This document shows, one piece after another, positions 36,848-47,811 of a stretch of 64,000 nucleotides of DNA. Made by a program: the position numbers and the translations under genes. Source of the DNA: Pseudopyrenochaeta lycopersici (lineage: Eukaryota; Ascomycota; Dothideomycetes; Pleosporales; Pseudopyrenochaetaceae); assembly GCA_003313425.1 (NCBI GenBank), contig NHZP01000029.1, positions 186,001-250,000 of the forward strand. Reading direction: 5' to 3'. Positions within the stretch are counted from its first letter, which is position 1. Each line of letters begins with the position of its first letter. The notes beneath the pieces are model-generated. The model was not told the origin of the DNA, did not search any database, and saw only the letters and a program-made list of their open reading frames with translations.

Positions 36848-37238
36848 TTACGATTTCTCCATTTCATCACACATGTATTGTATGCTGTAAGTATAGGGCA
36901 ATGGACAGGCTACGGTCAGGGTCAACATGCAGGTTGCACACCATGAGTGCGAAGTGTTGAATCATTAACGTACCCTGGACACCAACATTGGATCCTGTTG
37001 ATGTTCAGACGACGATATAAATGCCTACGCTAATTAAGGCGAACGCTATTCAAACCTCAGCGTGCAATGCCGTATGAGCGAGTTCTTCTCTATCCGATGA
37101 TGCCAACATATCGTCAAAAGTCATGATTTACCAGCCCAAACGCCCGGAATGAATGTGCGCCATCTGGGTTTCCAATCTTCTCAGCTCATTGTGCATCCCA
37201 TATGACCACTATGCGTTGATCGTCTTCCTGCTATCCAT
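36848..37238. other. Intergenic, convergent 3' ends
   Basis: Between the Aim19-like and ufd2 genes. No exon is supported. Confidence 0.5.
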
Positions 37239-40200
37239 CTAAGACATATCCATAGGTTCACCTGCGGCAGCATTCCGCTCCGCCATCTTTTGTGCCAGTA
37301 ATTTTGCTTTCCAGTTTTGAATCTCCTCCTGGAGCTCAGTATTGGGAATGACGTCCTCAATTTTGAGCGGTGTACGATTAAATGGGTCTTGCGGATCGCT
37401 CAGAAGATGGCTCTGGATGGTGCTTCGGTCGACAACCTGTCTACTGATAGGCAGAATAACCGGGTCCTCCATGAGTGTGGCCATGATCGGATCCATGTAT
37501 TCTTCAGGAACATCGCCAAGGTCCGCCTCTTCCAGATCTGCCTGGTCCTTCGCCGCCTTGATGCGCTCAGCCATGTGCTTCCACTCCTGCATCTGCTCGG
37601 GTGTCTTGAGCTTGAAGTGTTGCAAGATCTTGTACGCTTCGTCCCAGTATTCTGCGCGATATGAACGTCCATCTGTAGCTACAGAGTCAATAAAAGACTG
37701 TTTGCTCTGGAGGTTGAGATACACGTCTGTGACCTCAGCCAGCATGTTTCGCGGATTCCAGCCGTAGTCCTCTGGGTTCTCAACCTTGAGGCTTGACTTC
37801 TTTGGGCCCACTAGGGCTTCTAAATTGTAGTCCAACATATGTGCTAGACGTACGACGACCTCCTTCTTGGTAAAGGAGTCCGCAAGTGCTTCGGTGAACA
37901 GCTTCAACATGGCGACAGTTTCATTCGTTAGCTGCATGTAGCTCTTCGCTTTGCTTTGTGCTGCTGAAAGCTTCTCCTCCTGCTCTTGCCGAGCGTTCTG
38001 GTCCAAGTCTACCGAGGGGTTTTTCAACGTTCTCGAGATTTCGTGGATGTCTCTGAATGCGGTGAATGATTCATCCAAGACGAAAGTGACATCATTCAAG
38101 AGCATATTGACAAACTGCACGAAAAAGTCCAGGTTGACCCTGGTGGTTGTTAGTAAAGTGTCAAAGTGTGAAGGGTTGTGGGAAGTGCTTACCGTGCCTC
38201 GGTGGCGAGATTCTCCCGATAGACAGTGTTGGGCCAGATGCACTTGATGACCTGAAAGATCTCGTAACGGATGTTGAACTTGTCGTAGAACTGTGTATGG
38301 GTCCCAGTACTTTCGCACTCTATGTAGAACTTCATGAGGGAGTGTAACAAGTGCTGCATGGCAAAGTCGTGGGCAAAAAGAGTGTCACCAAGCACTCCTT
38401 TCTGGCGACCTGGGATCTGCCATACGCCATGGAAGAGAATGGTGACAAGACCAGATTTGAGGTATGGATTCTTGATGTACTCTGAGCTTCTCAAAAAGAC
38501 AATGCAGATCTTTACCAGCTCCTCGCACTGCGTGGTGGTGATGATGTGCGGCATCCAGCGGGTGATGAACTTGAAGTTACCGACAATGTCTTCAACAAAG
38601 TACTCCGGAAGACACTTAAACTCGACAGGTTGCTCCTTGGAGAGAGGCAGCTGCAGCTCTTTCTTTGGAAAGGACGCACCGGGAGAGACTAGTCGTAGTA
38701 GCCAGACGATGACATAGCGCATCAGCTGCATAGAACGGGCTTGCACGGTCTCATCTAGCAAAACACCCTGGATTGCCAGAATGCTGCACTTACCTCGCGC
38801 AATCTGGTCCTTGACTTTCTTGATGTGATTGTCGAAGACTTGCAATTGCACCGGGTTGGTCATGTACTTGTGTCGCTCAGGTTCCATTTTGGCCAGCTCC
38901 TTTTCGAGCCATTTCACATCCCTCTGCAAGTTAGACAGCTTGGAATTGGCAGCCTCAGTACCGTAGTGATGAGCAGCTACAGTCAGAAAGAAGACTTCGC
39001 TGATGAAATTGTTTGTTCCTGCAACTGTGTGGCTGTAGAATTCATCAGATGTGTTTTGGTCAGCATTGATCTTGGTTTCGTCTTTGATGTCAACGCGCGG
39101 CGAGCGACGGAGATAATCAATATCAATTCGATCAATCTTGGAGAATGTGGCATCCATGAAAGGCTCACAGAGGCGATCCAGGATGACAGTGACATTCACC
39201 ATGAAGCCGTCAGACGATACAGTCTTGCCGTCCACTTGTATGGCTCGCCTCTTGTGATTCTTGTTGACTGTCAACGCGAACCAGTCCAGCATCTTCTCTC
39301 GCGTTTCCTTATTTTTGATAAAGGCATTCGTTATGTCGAGGAGCTCCTCCTGGTGTGTCTGAAGCGTCATACGAACAGCGCGTTGAGCATTGGCGATCAA
39401 AGACTTGTCGATGGCAGCAGACCCGGAGAAGTAGTTCAGCGCAACATCACTCTGCATAGGAGACAAGCGGAAGAATGGCCCCAAAAAGGTATGTGTCTCG
39501 ATCTGCTGGGCCTCGATGTCGGCTGGCAGGAACGTTTCGGACTGGCCCAAGGCAGCCACGAGCGAGGGGAACCGGATAAAGACACGCAATATCAGCATGT
39601 ACGGCCTGTAATCCCCATTCATGTTTTCTTTAGCTAACCGTAGGCTTAGATCCTCCATGGCTCCGACCAAGGCCTCTTTGATGGTCTCGTCTTCGGCCAT
39701 GCGTTGGCTCGCCTCGGTCAGGAAGTCGTAGCAAATGCCGTTTTCATGATCGGGACCTAGGAGCAGGCGGTCGGCCAAGGCATTCTTCACAGGAGCCTCT
39801 TCGCCAAACATGTCGGGCATAGTCGCAGCAAATATGCAGTAGCTGAAGCATAGCCGTCGAGCTTCCTTTGCAATCTCGTGCTTGGGATCGGTCCTGTTGG
39901 GTACGCTCTTGAACAGTTTTGAGACGCGCTTCCAGCAGCCCAGCAAGTACTCAAGCGCTGTGCCTTGCAATTGGCTCGACGCAGACTCTAGTATAACAGA
40001 GTCCAACATATCGGTAGTGAAGCGGAGCGGCCGGCCTTCATCTTCGAGGTCGCTCTTCGCCCCCGCGGCAAAGTAGAGTTTATGACCATGTGCATCTTGT
40101 GTCCGGTTTTGGTCGAGTGTGATCCTGAAGATGTGGCTGATGTTCTTGTCTTCCCATGCTTCCAGGTTGACTTCTTGGGTCTTGGGCGGAGGTTGTGAGG

Positions 40201-40549
40201 ATGCGCCACCGCTCGACGGCTGGGCGGACTTGGGCTTGATAGTTATGCGGGGTTTGGGGGCGTCGTCTGTCTTCACACCCAGCTGCGAGAAGGGATTCGG
40301 AGTCTGTTGTGGCTGGGCTTCAGGTTTTGGTGCTGATGCCTGGGGCTTGGGCGAGGAAGCTTCTGGGCCTGTTGATGATGGTCTTGAGCTTCCATTTGAG
40401 TTTGCAGGGCCACCGAGCTTTGCAAGACGCTTTGCACGGATCTGGGCGACATGCTCGTCAGTGGGGCTCTTAGGCGGATGGGTTGGGCTCACTTTATCAG
40501 CATCCGACATGGCGCTGTCCTGTTCTGGTGGGGGCGGTTGGTCCGCCAT
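37239..40549 (-). CDS. ufd2: Ubiquitin chain elongation factor E4 (Ufd2)
   Basis: Extends ubiquitin chains on substrates handed over by Cdc48, for proteasomal degradation. Two exons on the minus strand, 40549-38193 and 38139-37239, with a 53-nt intron, give 1085 residues. The N-terminal 120 residues are Pro/Ser/Gln-rich and disordered. A long helical core follows, with family blocks such as FLGPFFRLSPMQSDVALNYF and KNPYLKSGLVTILFHGVW. A U-box occupies residues about 996-1068: VPEEYMDPIMATLMEDPVIL, DRSTIQSHLL, DPFNRTPL. The protein is complete and of normal length. A 270-codon open frame on the opposite strand at 38825-39637 is a shadow. Confidence 0.95.
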
Positions 40550-42122
40550 GATAGCGAGGGTGGGGGAGGTTTGCGGTCGACAAGGGAGGTATTAATGTCG
40601 ACGCGGAAAGAAGAAGAAAGTTGAGCTTTGTTTCAGTGTGGCAGTTGGGTTCGATTGCTCGCAAAAGCGCGAAACGGCGTCACCCCGCGCCGTGCAGCTC
40701 GCCAACTCACGTGCGTGCTGGAACACTACAGAAGCTGAACGAAGGCACCGAACAATAAGCTGAATCAGCCGTTGTTGCTATTATGTCCGATTGTTCTACT
40801 ACAGTTCTGTACCGAGGCAGACGACACATGTTTACAAGCACATCGGAACAGCAGACGTCAGTGAACCAAAAGTGCATACCGGTACTGACCGCCCTCGCCG
40901 TTGATCACCTCGCGCAGGGCTGGTGGTCATAGCTCCAGCGCTCTCGAGAACGTGCACAGCCAGGTACATGGGCCGAGTTGTCTTGAATACACATGGGAAA
41001 CTGGCCGCACGGAACCAGAGAGCAAGGCTCAAAGGCTGGCCATGACGTGCTATGCTTGCACTGGTCGACGGATGGGCTCCTTGTATCTGCTCAACCTCGA
41101 ACATAACTTGGGCCCTGGCAACTGGCTCGCAACCCTTGGGAAGGAACATGTGCCAGGGGGGCATAGCATATTGTCCTGACTCTGGACGGATGCGTACGAA
41201 TGAAGCGAGTCAGAGCTTGACACCAGGTAAGGATGCCATCATCAGTCCCAACCGTGATTCGCCAAGCCGGGGAAGGCAAAGCCATAGGCATCAAGGACGG
41301 TCATGGCCAAACGGGTGTCTTTGATACCCTTAGCATGGGCTGCGCAGATCCAGACGCAGCGGGCTGAAGCCACTCAATAGGCATCTGCAACGGTCGTCGA
41401 GCATGCCAGCTGAACAGCCGTCTAGACTACTGCGGTTTGGTGGGAGCGCTGGACCGAACTGACGTTGGGGAACAGCCGGGAGAGTGTCTGTCACGTCAAA
41501 CCTGAAACCCTTGCTGCTTTCACTCCGGGCGGCTGGCGGTCGCAATGACGAATGCTAAGCGGAACAGCGTGAAGGAAGGGCGGCAGTTCCCATGCGGCCC
41601 AGCATGGCTGCAACGGCGCTGGCGTGCATTGTGCGGCCATCAAACAGCGAGCGTGCTGGAGGAGGGCAGACAGTGGGACTTTGTGCAGACGACGAAGCAG
41701 AGGGCATGTGACGCGGCGTGCATGGGTTTCCGGTATCTTTTAGCTATCTTGCCTCAAGCGCTGTGCTAGCCGACTCTGTCGCCCGTTCACCTCCTACTTC
41801 ACTCCTGTCCCCCAACACCACCGCCGCCAACACCTGCCCTCCCAAGACACGAGCTTGTTTACAGTACGTACCGCGTGCGATGCAGCCATGGCCGCCCTCA
41901 TTGCACGGACACGCCTCAGCCACTCTCCAGCTCAGCCGCAGTTGCTGCACGCCCCCGGCTGTGGTCAAAGTGCCTAGCAACAGCCCTGAAGCCCGCTGCC
42001 TCCTCACCACACTACTTCAACCAACCCTTCCTCATCTCACCTGCTAACTCTCTGTCCTCGCACCAGCTTCCCAATCCACGCTCGACCCCCTCACACCACC
42101 CTCCCAACCACCACACACCACC
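40550..42122. promoter_or_regulatory. Long intergenic region upstream of rho1
   Basis: About 1.6 kb lies between the divergent ufd2 and rho1 genes. Scattered open frames up to about 110 codons are present on both strands and show no family resemblance. From about 41760 to 42120 the plus strand is markedly C-rich with CCACC/CACC repeats up to the ATG, typical of the promoter and 5' leader of a highly expressed fungal gene. A leader intron is possible but was not resolved. Confidence 0.4.
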
Positions 42123-43035
42123 ATGGCGGAGATTCGACGAAAGCTCGTTATTGTCGGTGACGGCGCCTGTGGAAAGACCTGTCTACTCATGTAAGTCCCC
42201 GTCTGCACGCCTGTCGCAGCCATCCGCCCCTGTGTGCCCCATGCAGCTGCTAACGCCCACCGTCTGCAGCGTCTTCTCCAAGGGCACTTTCCCCGAGGTC
42301 AGTACCAGCCGCCCGTCTTGCATGCATCCCTGAGCTGCGTCAGCCTAGCTGGCCCGCCTTCCCCCCATCGCAAACACCCACAACACCCGCCTCCACCGCC
42401 ACCCACCACAACACACGCACTGACATCATTTCCCCCCACAGGTCTACGTCCCTACCGTTTTTGAGAACTACGTCGCCGATGTTGAGGTTGATGGTAAACA
42501 CGTCGAGCTTGCCCTCTGGGATACGGCTGGCCAGGAAGATTACGACCGTCTCCGCCCGCTTTCCTACCCCGACTCGCACGTTATCCTGATCTGCTTCGCC
42601 ATCGACTCGCCCGATTCGCTTGACAACGTACAGGAGAAGGTACGATACACGGCCACGGCCACCACCGTCTGCTTGACTGACATTGTGATAGTGGATCTCC
42701 GAGGTTCTGCACTTCTGCCAGGGTCTTCCCATCATCCTCGTTGGCTGCAAGAAGGATTTGCGCTTCGACCAGAAGACGATTGAGGAGCTGCATAAGACTT
42801 CTCAGAAGCCTGTCACACCCGAGCAGGTCAGTATCCCTTCCAGTATCGCCTGCAAGAATTCCCACTAACTAACACCTCCTAGGCCGAGGATGTGCGCAAG
42901 AAGATTGGTGCCCAGAAGTACCTCGAGTGCTCGGCAAAGACCAACGAGGGCGTCCGGGAGGTATTTGAACACGCTACACGGGCTGCCCTCCTCACCCGGA
43001 AAGAGAAGAAGTCGAAGAAGTGCTTGATCTTGTAA
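42123..43035 (+). CDS. rho1: Rho1 small GTPase
   Basis: Membrane switch that controls cell-wall glucan synthase, the Pkc1 pathway and actin. Five exons, 42123-42190, 42270-42297 (28 nt), 42442-42639, 42692-42826 and 42883-43035, give 193 residues. The P-loop is GDGACGKT (residues 12-19). The effector segment is [14 protein letters not shown], followed by [18 protein letters not shown], the base-recognition GCKKDL and CSAKTNEGV. The insert helix typical of Rho proteins is present ([20 protein letters not shown]). The C-terminus KKSKKCLIL is a polybasic stretch plus a CAAX box ending in Leu, predicting geranylgeranylation. Exon 2 is a 28-nt micro-exon. Confidence 0.97.
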
Positions 43036-45048
43036 ATGTGGTCAGGGCTTTGTGATGACATAGGTGGAGCCGCCGCAGCCGCGCAATGTTGACCCTGGGC
43101 AAGAACAACAATGCGGTGGCTCTTGGATTGTAATGGTGGTCTGTCTTTCGAGAATGGGCTACAATGTGAATGGTCGGTGGGGTAGAAGGCGAGTCGAGCC
43201 TCACCTGGCTGCTTCGAAGCCTTGTTTTCCCACAGCACCTATACGAGGCGTTACTGCGCTGGATCTTTTGTGTTTGGCAGTACATCATCTTGGGGTAGTT
43301 CACAATGGGGTTATTTTCTCAGAGCGTGTGGATGCAGATTGAGCAGCTATCGGCTTCAGCAATGGTAGGATCTTTCTAATAATGTGCTTGTTTTGCTCGC
43401 GTGTCACAGGCGCTTTCTCCTCGTGCCTCATACCAATCGCTGAATTGTCGCTTCCTTTGCCCAAACTGCCACCTCTACGTGCATTTCCTCATTCATTTGG
43501 GAAAGTTCGTCATTGCAAGATCCACATCCACATCCACATTCATATTCACGTTCACATTCCCAGTACATCCACAAAAGGGCCGTCCGACCGTTATTTTCCC
43601 AATGCCCGCTCACTCACTTTACCCAACAAAATATACGCGTATCCCAGGTGGCGATCGAACCCTCGACCCTGTAATCTCACCCCCATAATACTTTAATCTC
43701 ACCCACCCCATAAAAAATGACGATGCCCTATGGCTCGCACTCGCATTCCGCACGGCACCCACTTTAGTCCTCTTCGCATCCTGCACGAGAGCGACACAAG
43801 CATAAAAAAAACACAAGCACAAGCACTTCTTTTTTTATTCTTTTAAATTTTTTTTTGGTTCATAGCACAGGCGGGTGTGCGGTTCCGCTCTTCCGCCCCA
43901 CGTCTTTGCTTGTGTTGTGCTCACCGGTTTTTCGATTAACCTCGGGTCCAAGGGCCTGGTTTGCCACTGGGTTCCCAATGCGTCGTGGCTGGGAAGGGGA
44001 AGGAGGGAGGGGAGGGTACGAAGGGTGGGATAGGATGGGGGATGGTGCTTTTGTGTAGATGATACATATGTCGCGTATGATACTTACGAGGTTGAGGTGT
44101 GAAGCATATAGCACAGACGTTGCTACAGCGAAATCCACTTCCCTTACACAATCGCCTGATTTTTTTGATTATTTTTCTGGTTTTCGGTTTTACCTTTGAC
44201 ATCACAAAAGCTTAAAGTTTGCTTATCACTTTCACAAATACGACATGTCGTGTACGAGATGCAATTTCCCATACCGCCACGACAGCAAGAACAGTCAACC
44301 GTGTTTATCAAAATACCGTTGTGTCCGCCCTCCCTTAACGTGTGTTCTAGAACAACCGTTGTCTCCTACTGTGTCCTTGCCTGGCCTTGTTTTTGGTTGC
44401 TGCAAAAGGACCGAATGGCTATATAGCCATGACTGGTGGAATAAAGGCCAATCAATGGCCATGGCCATGTCATATTGCTGAGTGCCGTGCGGTAACGGCT
44501 CCTAGGCCAGGAATTGCCGCTGCCGTTGTGATTTGCTCGTGTAATCAGATTATCAGAATGGCCATCGAACATGGGTGAACGGTGTTGTTTGTTGTCGTTG
44601 TTATTGTTTTGTTATTATTCGAGTGGAGAACATATCTTGTAGGACAAGTCATGATTGAGAATGTTAGGAAAGAATTCCGAATCCAGTTTTTTTTTATTTT
44701 TTTCCTTTCTCCGGGGAAAAATAAAGCCAACGGCGGGTTTTCCGACAATAGTGTCGGATTTTGGTAACAGGTGTTCAGGGGTGTGGGTTGGATTCAAAAA
44801 GGGCAAGTCCATGCGCATTTTTCCTATGCTATGTATAAGAGAAAATGGACATGTCTTGACTTCAAGCCCTGGTATGTGGGTCTGATAGTCAATAGAAATG
44901 AAAAAACCCATCACACATTACCATATCCTGAATGCTTATTTCCTTAGCGCTCAGCCCAGACATCCATGCTGTTTGTTCCATCCTTGGTAAACGCCATGCT
45001 AGCAATGCTTTCCTTACTCAAAAACCCCATATGTATCCAAGGTCAACA
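43036..45048. other. Intergenic, 2.0 kb, convergent 3' ends, repeats and G-rich tract
   Basis: No coding exon is supported. At about 43521-43559 a hexamer related to CCACAT is repeated in tandem. A decamer TAATCTCACC occurs twice at about 43671 and 43692. T-rich runs occur at 43829-43858 and 44689-44706. At about 43991-44040 the plus strand has at least five runs of three or more G. A TCGAACC at about 43656 recalls a tRNA T-arm, but no cloverleaf forms. Confidence 0.5.
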
Positions 45049-46686
45049 CTATATGAACAAAGAAATTACCGTCACCGCCACGGTCAAGGCGAATAGCGAA
45101 GCAGACGCCCTGCTCGCTGCTCCACCCTGATCTTTCTGTCCTTGGGCCTGAGTCTCTGCAGCAGCCGTAGGACTCGCTGCACCTCCCGACACAGATGAGC
45201 CTGCTTGAGAAGAAGCCGGCACTGAGGCACCTGACGACATCGTGTTAGAACCCGTCGATGCAGTGGATGGCGCAGATTCGGAGGCCGTAGGAGTGGGCGA
45301 GGTAGACTCACCAGTCGCGCTCGGAGCCGAGTTCGTGTTGCCCTGGGCACTCTTGACGCCGAAGCCAACCTTCTTGTTGTCAAAGTCAAAGACCGAGTAC
45401 ACGTTCTTCAGAAAAACGTCGCCAACTAGCCACTGCGTCGCGCTGAATGTCTGGCGCCCGATGATGTTGCTCCGACACAATCCGTTACTGGTCTGCCCGC
45501 CCTTCCAGTCCACAGTCGAGATATTGTACACCTGCTGCCCAAACGAGAATTGGACGACAGCAGTGGAGTCGCAGGGAACGGTGAAAGTCTCGCCGTCTTG
45601 CTTGAAGCCTGAGATCTGGGAGTGGATGGCTAGTGCGTCTTCCTTGGGCATCAGGACGAACGATGTGCCTGTATCAATGATGGCTGTGCGACCGCTGAGA
45701 CCGGCTTTCTTGCCATCGACCCCTGCGTCCGCAATGGCTATCTCCCAGAACCCAGTTTCGTTCTCCACGGCATCAAGATAGTTCAAGTCCCCGCTGAACC
45801 TGTCCTTGTTCACTTCGCCCAAGTTCAACTCGCCATCCTGCTTGCCGTCCTTGTTCCGGCTCAGATGTATCCCATAGAGCTTCGCACCAATCAGACTATT
45901 CGAAGCCAACACGTCCATGACTTGTGGTGCAGAAATTGAGCCGGAAGTCTTGACTCCCCGTCCAATGCCGAGGATACCATCCATGGGATACGAGCGAAAC
46001 TCTGACGACACGGTGGTTGCCAGGCCGAACGTGAGGGAAGGCGAGAGCGGGCCGATATGAAGTGTGTCCGTGGCGAGGGTACCACTCACAGAACCAGTGC
46101 CGTAGGTCACGCTGAAAGATTTGCCGTCGGTCTATAATAGCACTATTAGCTTACTGTTTGCAAGTCATGCCATTCGCCAAAAAGCACAAAGCACAAGAGC
46201 AGAATCAAAGATACACACCTTGAGCGTAGAAGAATCACTCGACCCAAACGTGTTGTGCGTCTTGCAAGCAGCACTGTTGCAGTCCTGAGCCATGACCCAC
46301 GTATTACTCGCCGCCGAGTCCAAGAGCAGATGGTACTCCTCCTTGCTGTCTCCAAACGTAACAGCAACCATGTAGCTCAAGTCACCGCCATCTTGGTCAA
46401 TAGCCACGCTGTTTGCCTGCTTCGGCTCATTCGAATTGACAATGTTGTAGGCATTCTGGCGAGGCCGAAGCGGGTTTGGAACGCGGCGTAATGGGAGCGT
46501 CACCGATCGGGCGTTGGGATTCGAGGGCTGAGACGTTCGTCGTAGGCGCGAGCTAGAGGACGTGCTATCGTCGCTGTCGCCATAGTGGTAGGGGTAGAAA
46601 GCTGTGGCGGTTGGTAATAATGCTGCTGAGAATGCTAGCCATGTCGATAACGAAGTATGCATTATATTAAGCGAAGAATGCTGCAA
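45049..46686 (-). CDS. Secreted aspartic protease, probably GPI-anchored
   Basis: A pepsin-family (A1) peptidase. Exons 46686-46219 and 46131-45049 on the minus strand, with an 87-nt intron in phase 0, give 516 residues. Residues about 8-30 form a signal peptide; MHTSLSTWLAF at residue 9 may be the real start. A pro-region with basic sites (RLRR at 47-50, LRPRQ at 73-77) follows. The catalytic aspartates are Asp123 in LLLDSAASNTW and Asp309 in AIIDTGTSF; the first motif has Ala where Gly is usual. YGTGSVSG marks the flap. After about residue 440 the protein is Ser/Thr/Ala-rich and ends in a short hydrophobic tail (LFALTVAVTVISLFI), as expected for a GPI-anchored yapsin-like enzyme. Confidence 0.9.
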
Positions 46687-47811
46687 CTCAAAGACGAACT
46701 CGACCTCAATTCTCTACTTTTCCTCTTCTTTTCCCGCTCTTATGTAAAATCGCAGCTTGCAAATATTGTTCGAAATATGTTGTGCCAGCAATTCGCGCCA
46801 GCTGAAGCGGCGCCTCGGAATCTTTGGTTCGGTTGAGGACCGGACGGGACGAGGAGGCTGTCGAAACACCCAATGGGACTCACAGCAGCCGAGCAGGTGG
46901 AAAAGAGGATGAGGACGCGTAGAAACGTAGAAGATGCAATGTCACCGACATGCAGCAGCAGGACAGACAGGGCCAAAAGTCCGATGCACGACTGTCCCTC
47001 AATTCCTGCGTACCGTGTCCGCTTGCTGCTTGCGTGGAAAACGGACCAGCGATCGCCTTCAAGGGTGCATGCAGCCTCTTTCCTTCAGGACGCAGAAACA
47101 ACGCCCGGCAACCTCAGGAACTCAAACGGAGGAACGGGAAAAAAGGTGAAAGGAAGGAGAGAAAAGAAAGAGAGAGAGAGAGAAAAAAGTGAAGGAATCA
47201 AGTATCATCGTCGCCTGAGAACCAGCCGTTTCCGAAGCATGCAAGCCCACCCCCCCCCCCCCCGTCCCAAAGGGTGACGTCCCTTGAGACAAGGGCGGCT
47301 GGCTTCGCTTGCCATGGGCTGGATGAGCGGAGTTTAGTGCGGGGATGAACCCCTGAGGGTTTGTCCCAAAGCGTTGGGATCAAGAGTGTTTGAAACAGCC
47401 AGTGGAGATCAGGAACGCCAATCACGTCTCCACACCTGGATGAGCTGCATGCGTGCTGATAAGCTAGCAATGCCCTCGATTAGAAGATGTGGGGATGCAG
47501 ATGCGACGTTCCTATTGTGATTAGTGGGCGAGGAAGCGCAATGGCTGGTTTGGGGAGTTAGGGACTGGTATGACGGGGGGTGTGTCAAACCTGGTTCATC
47601 TCGAACCAGTCGTTCTGTTTGAGCGTTAATGAATCTAGTTGGACCGGGAGGAGGAGGAGAGAACTTGGGCTCTGTTTTCGCTTTCATTTAAGATTTCGGG
47701 ATACTCCCAATTTATCATCTCGGCCAAGCCATTTCGTGCAGCTGTCTCCAGTTCTAACTGCTTGCCACTGACTATAGGTATACTTCAAAAAAAAAAAAAA
47801 GTCCAATGTAT
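46687..47811. other. Intergenic, 1.1 kb, homopolymer and polypurine tracts
   Basis: Promoter side of the protease gene and 3' side of ccz1. A purine tract with (AG)n runs at about 47150-47190, followed by a run of 14 C at 47250-47263. An A-run of about 14 lies at 47788-47801. No coding exon is supported. Confidence 0.5.

Noticed and set aside
38825..39637. A 270-codon plus-strand open frame
   Set aside because: It lies wholly antisense inside the well-supported ufd2 exon and resembles no protein; it is a codon-bias shadow.
43640..43710. A tRNA-like B-box on the minus strand
   Set aside because: The T-stem does not pair, no A-box precedes it, and no acceptor stem closes.
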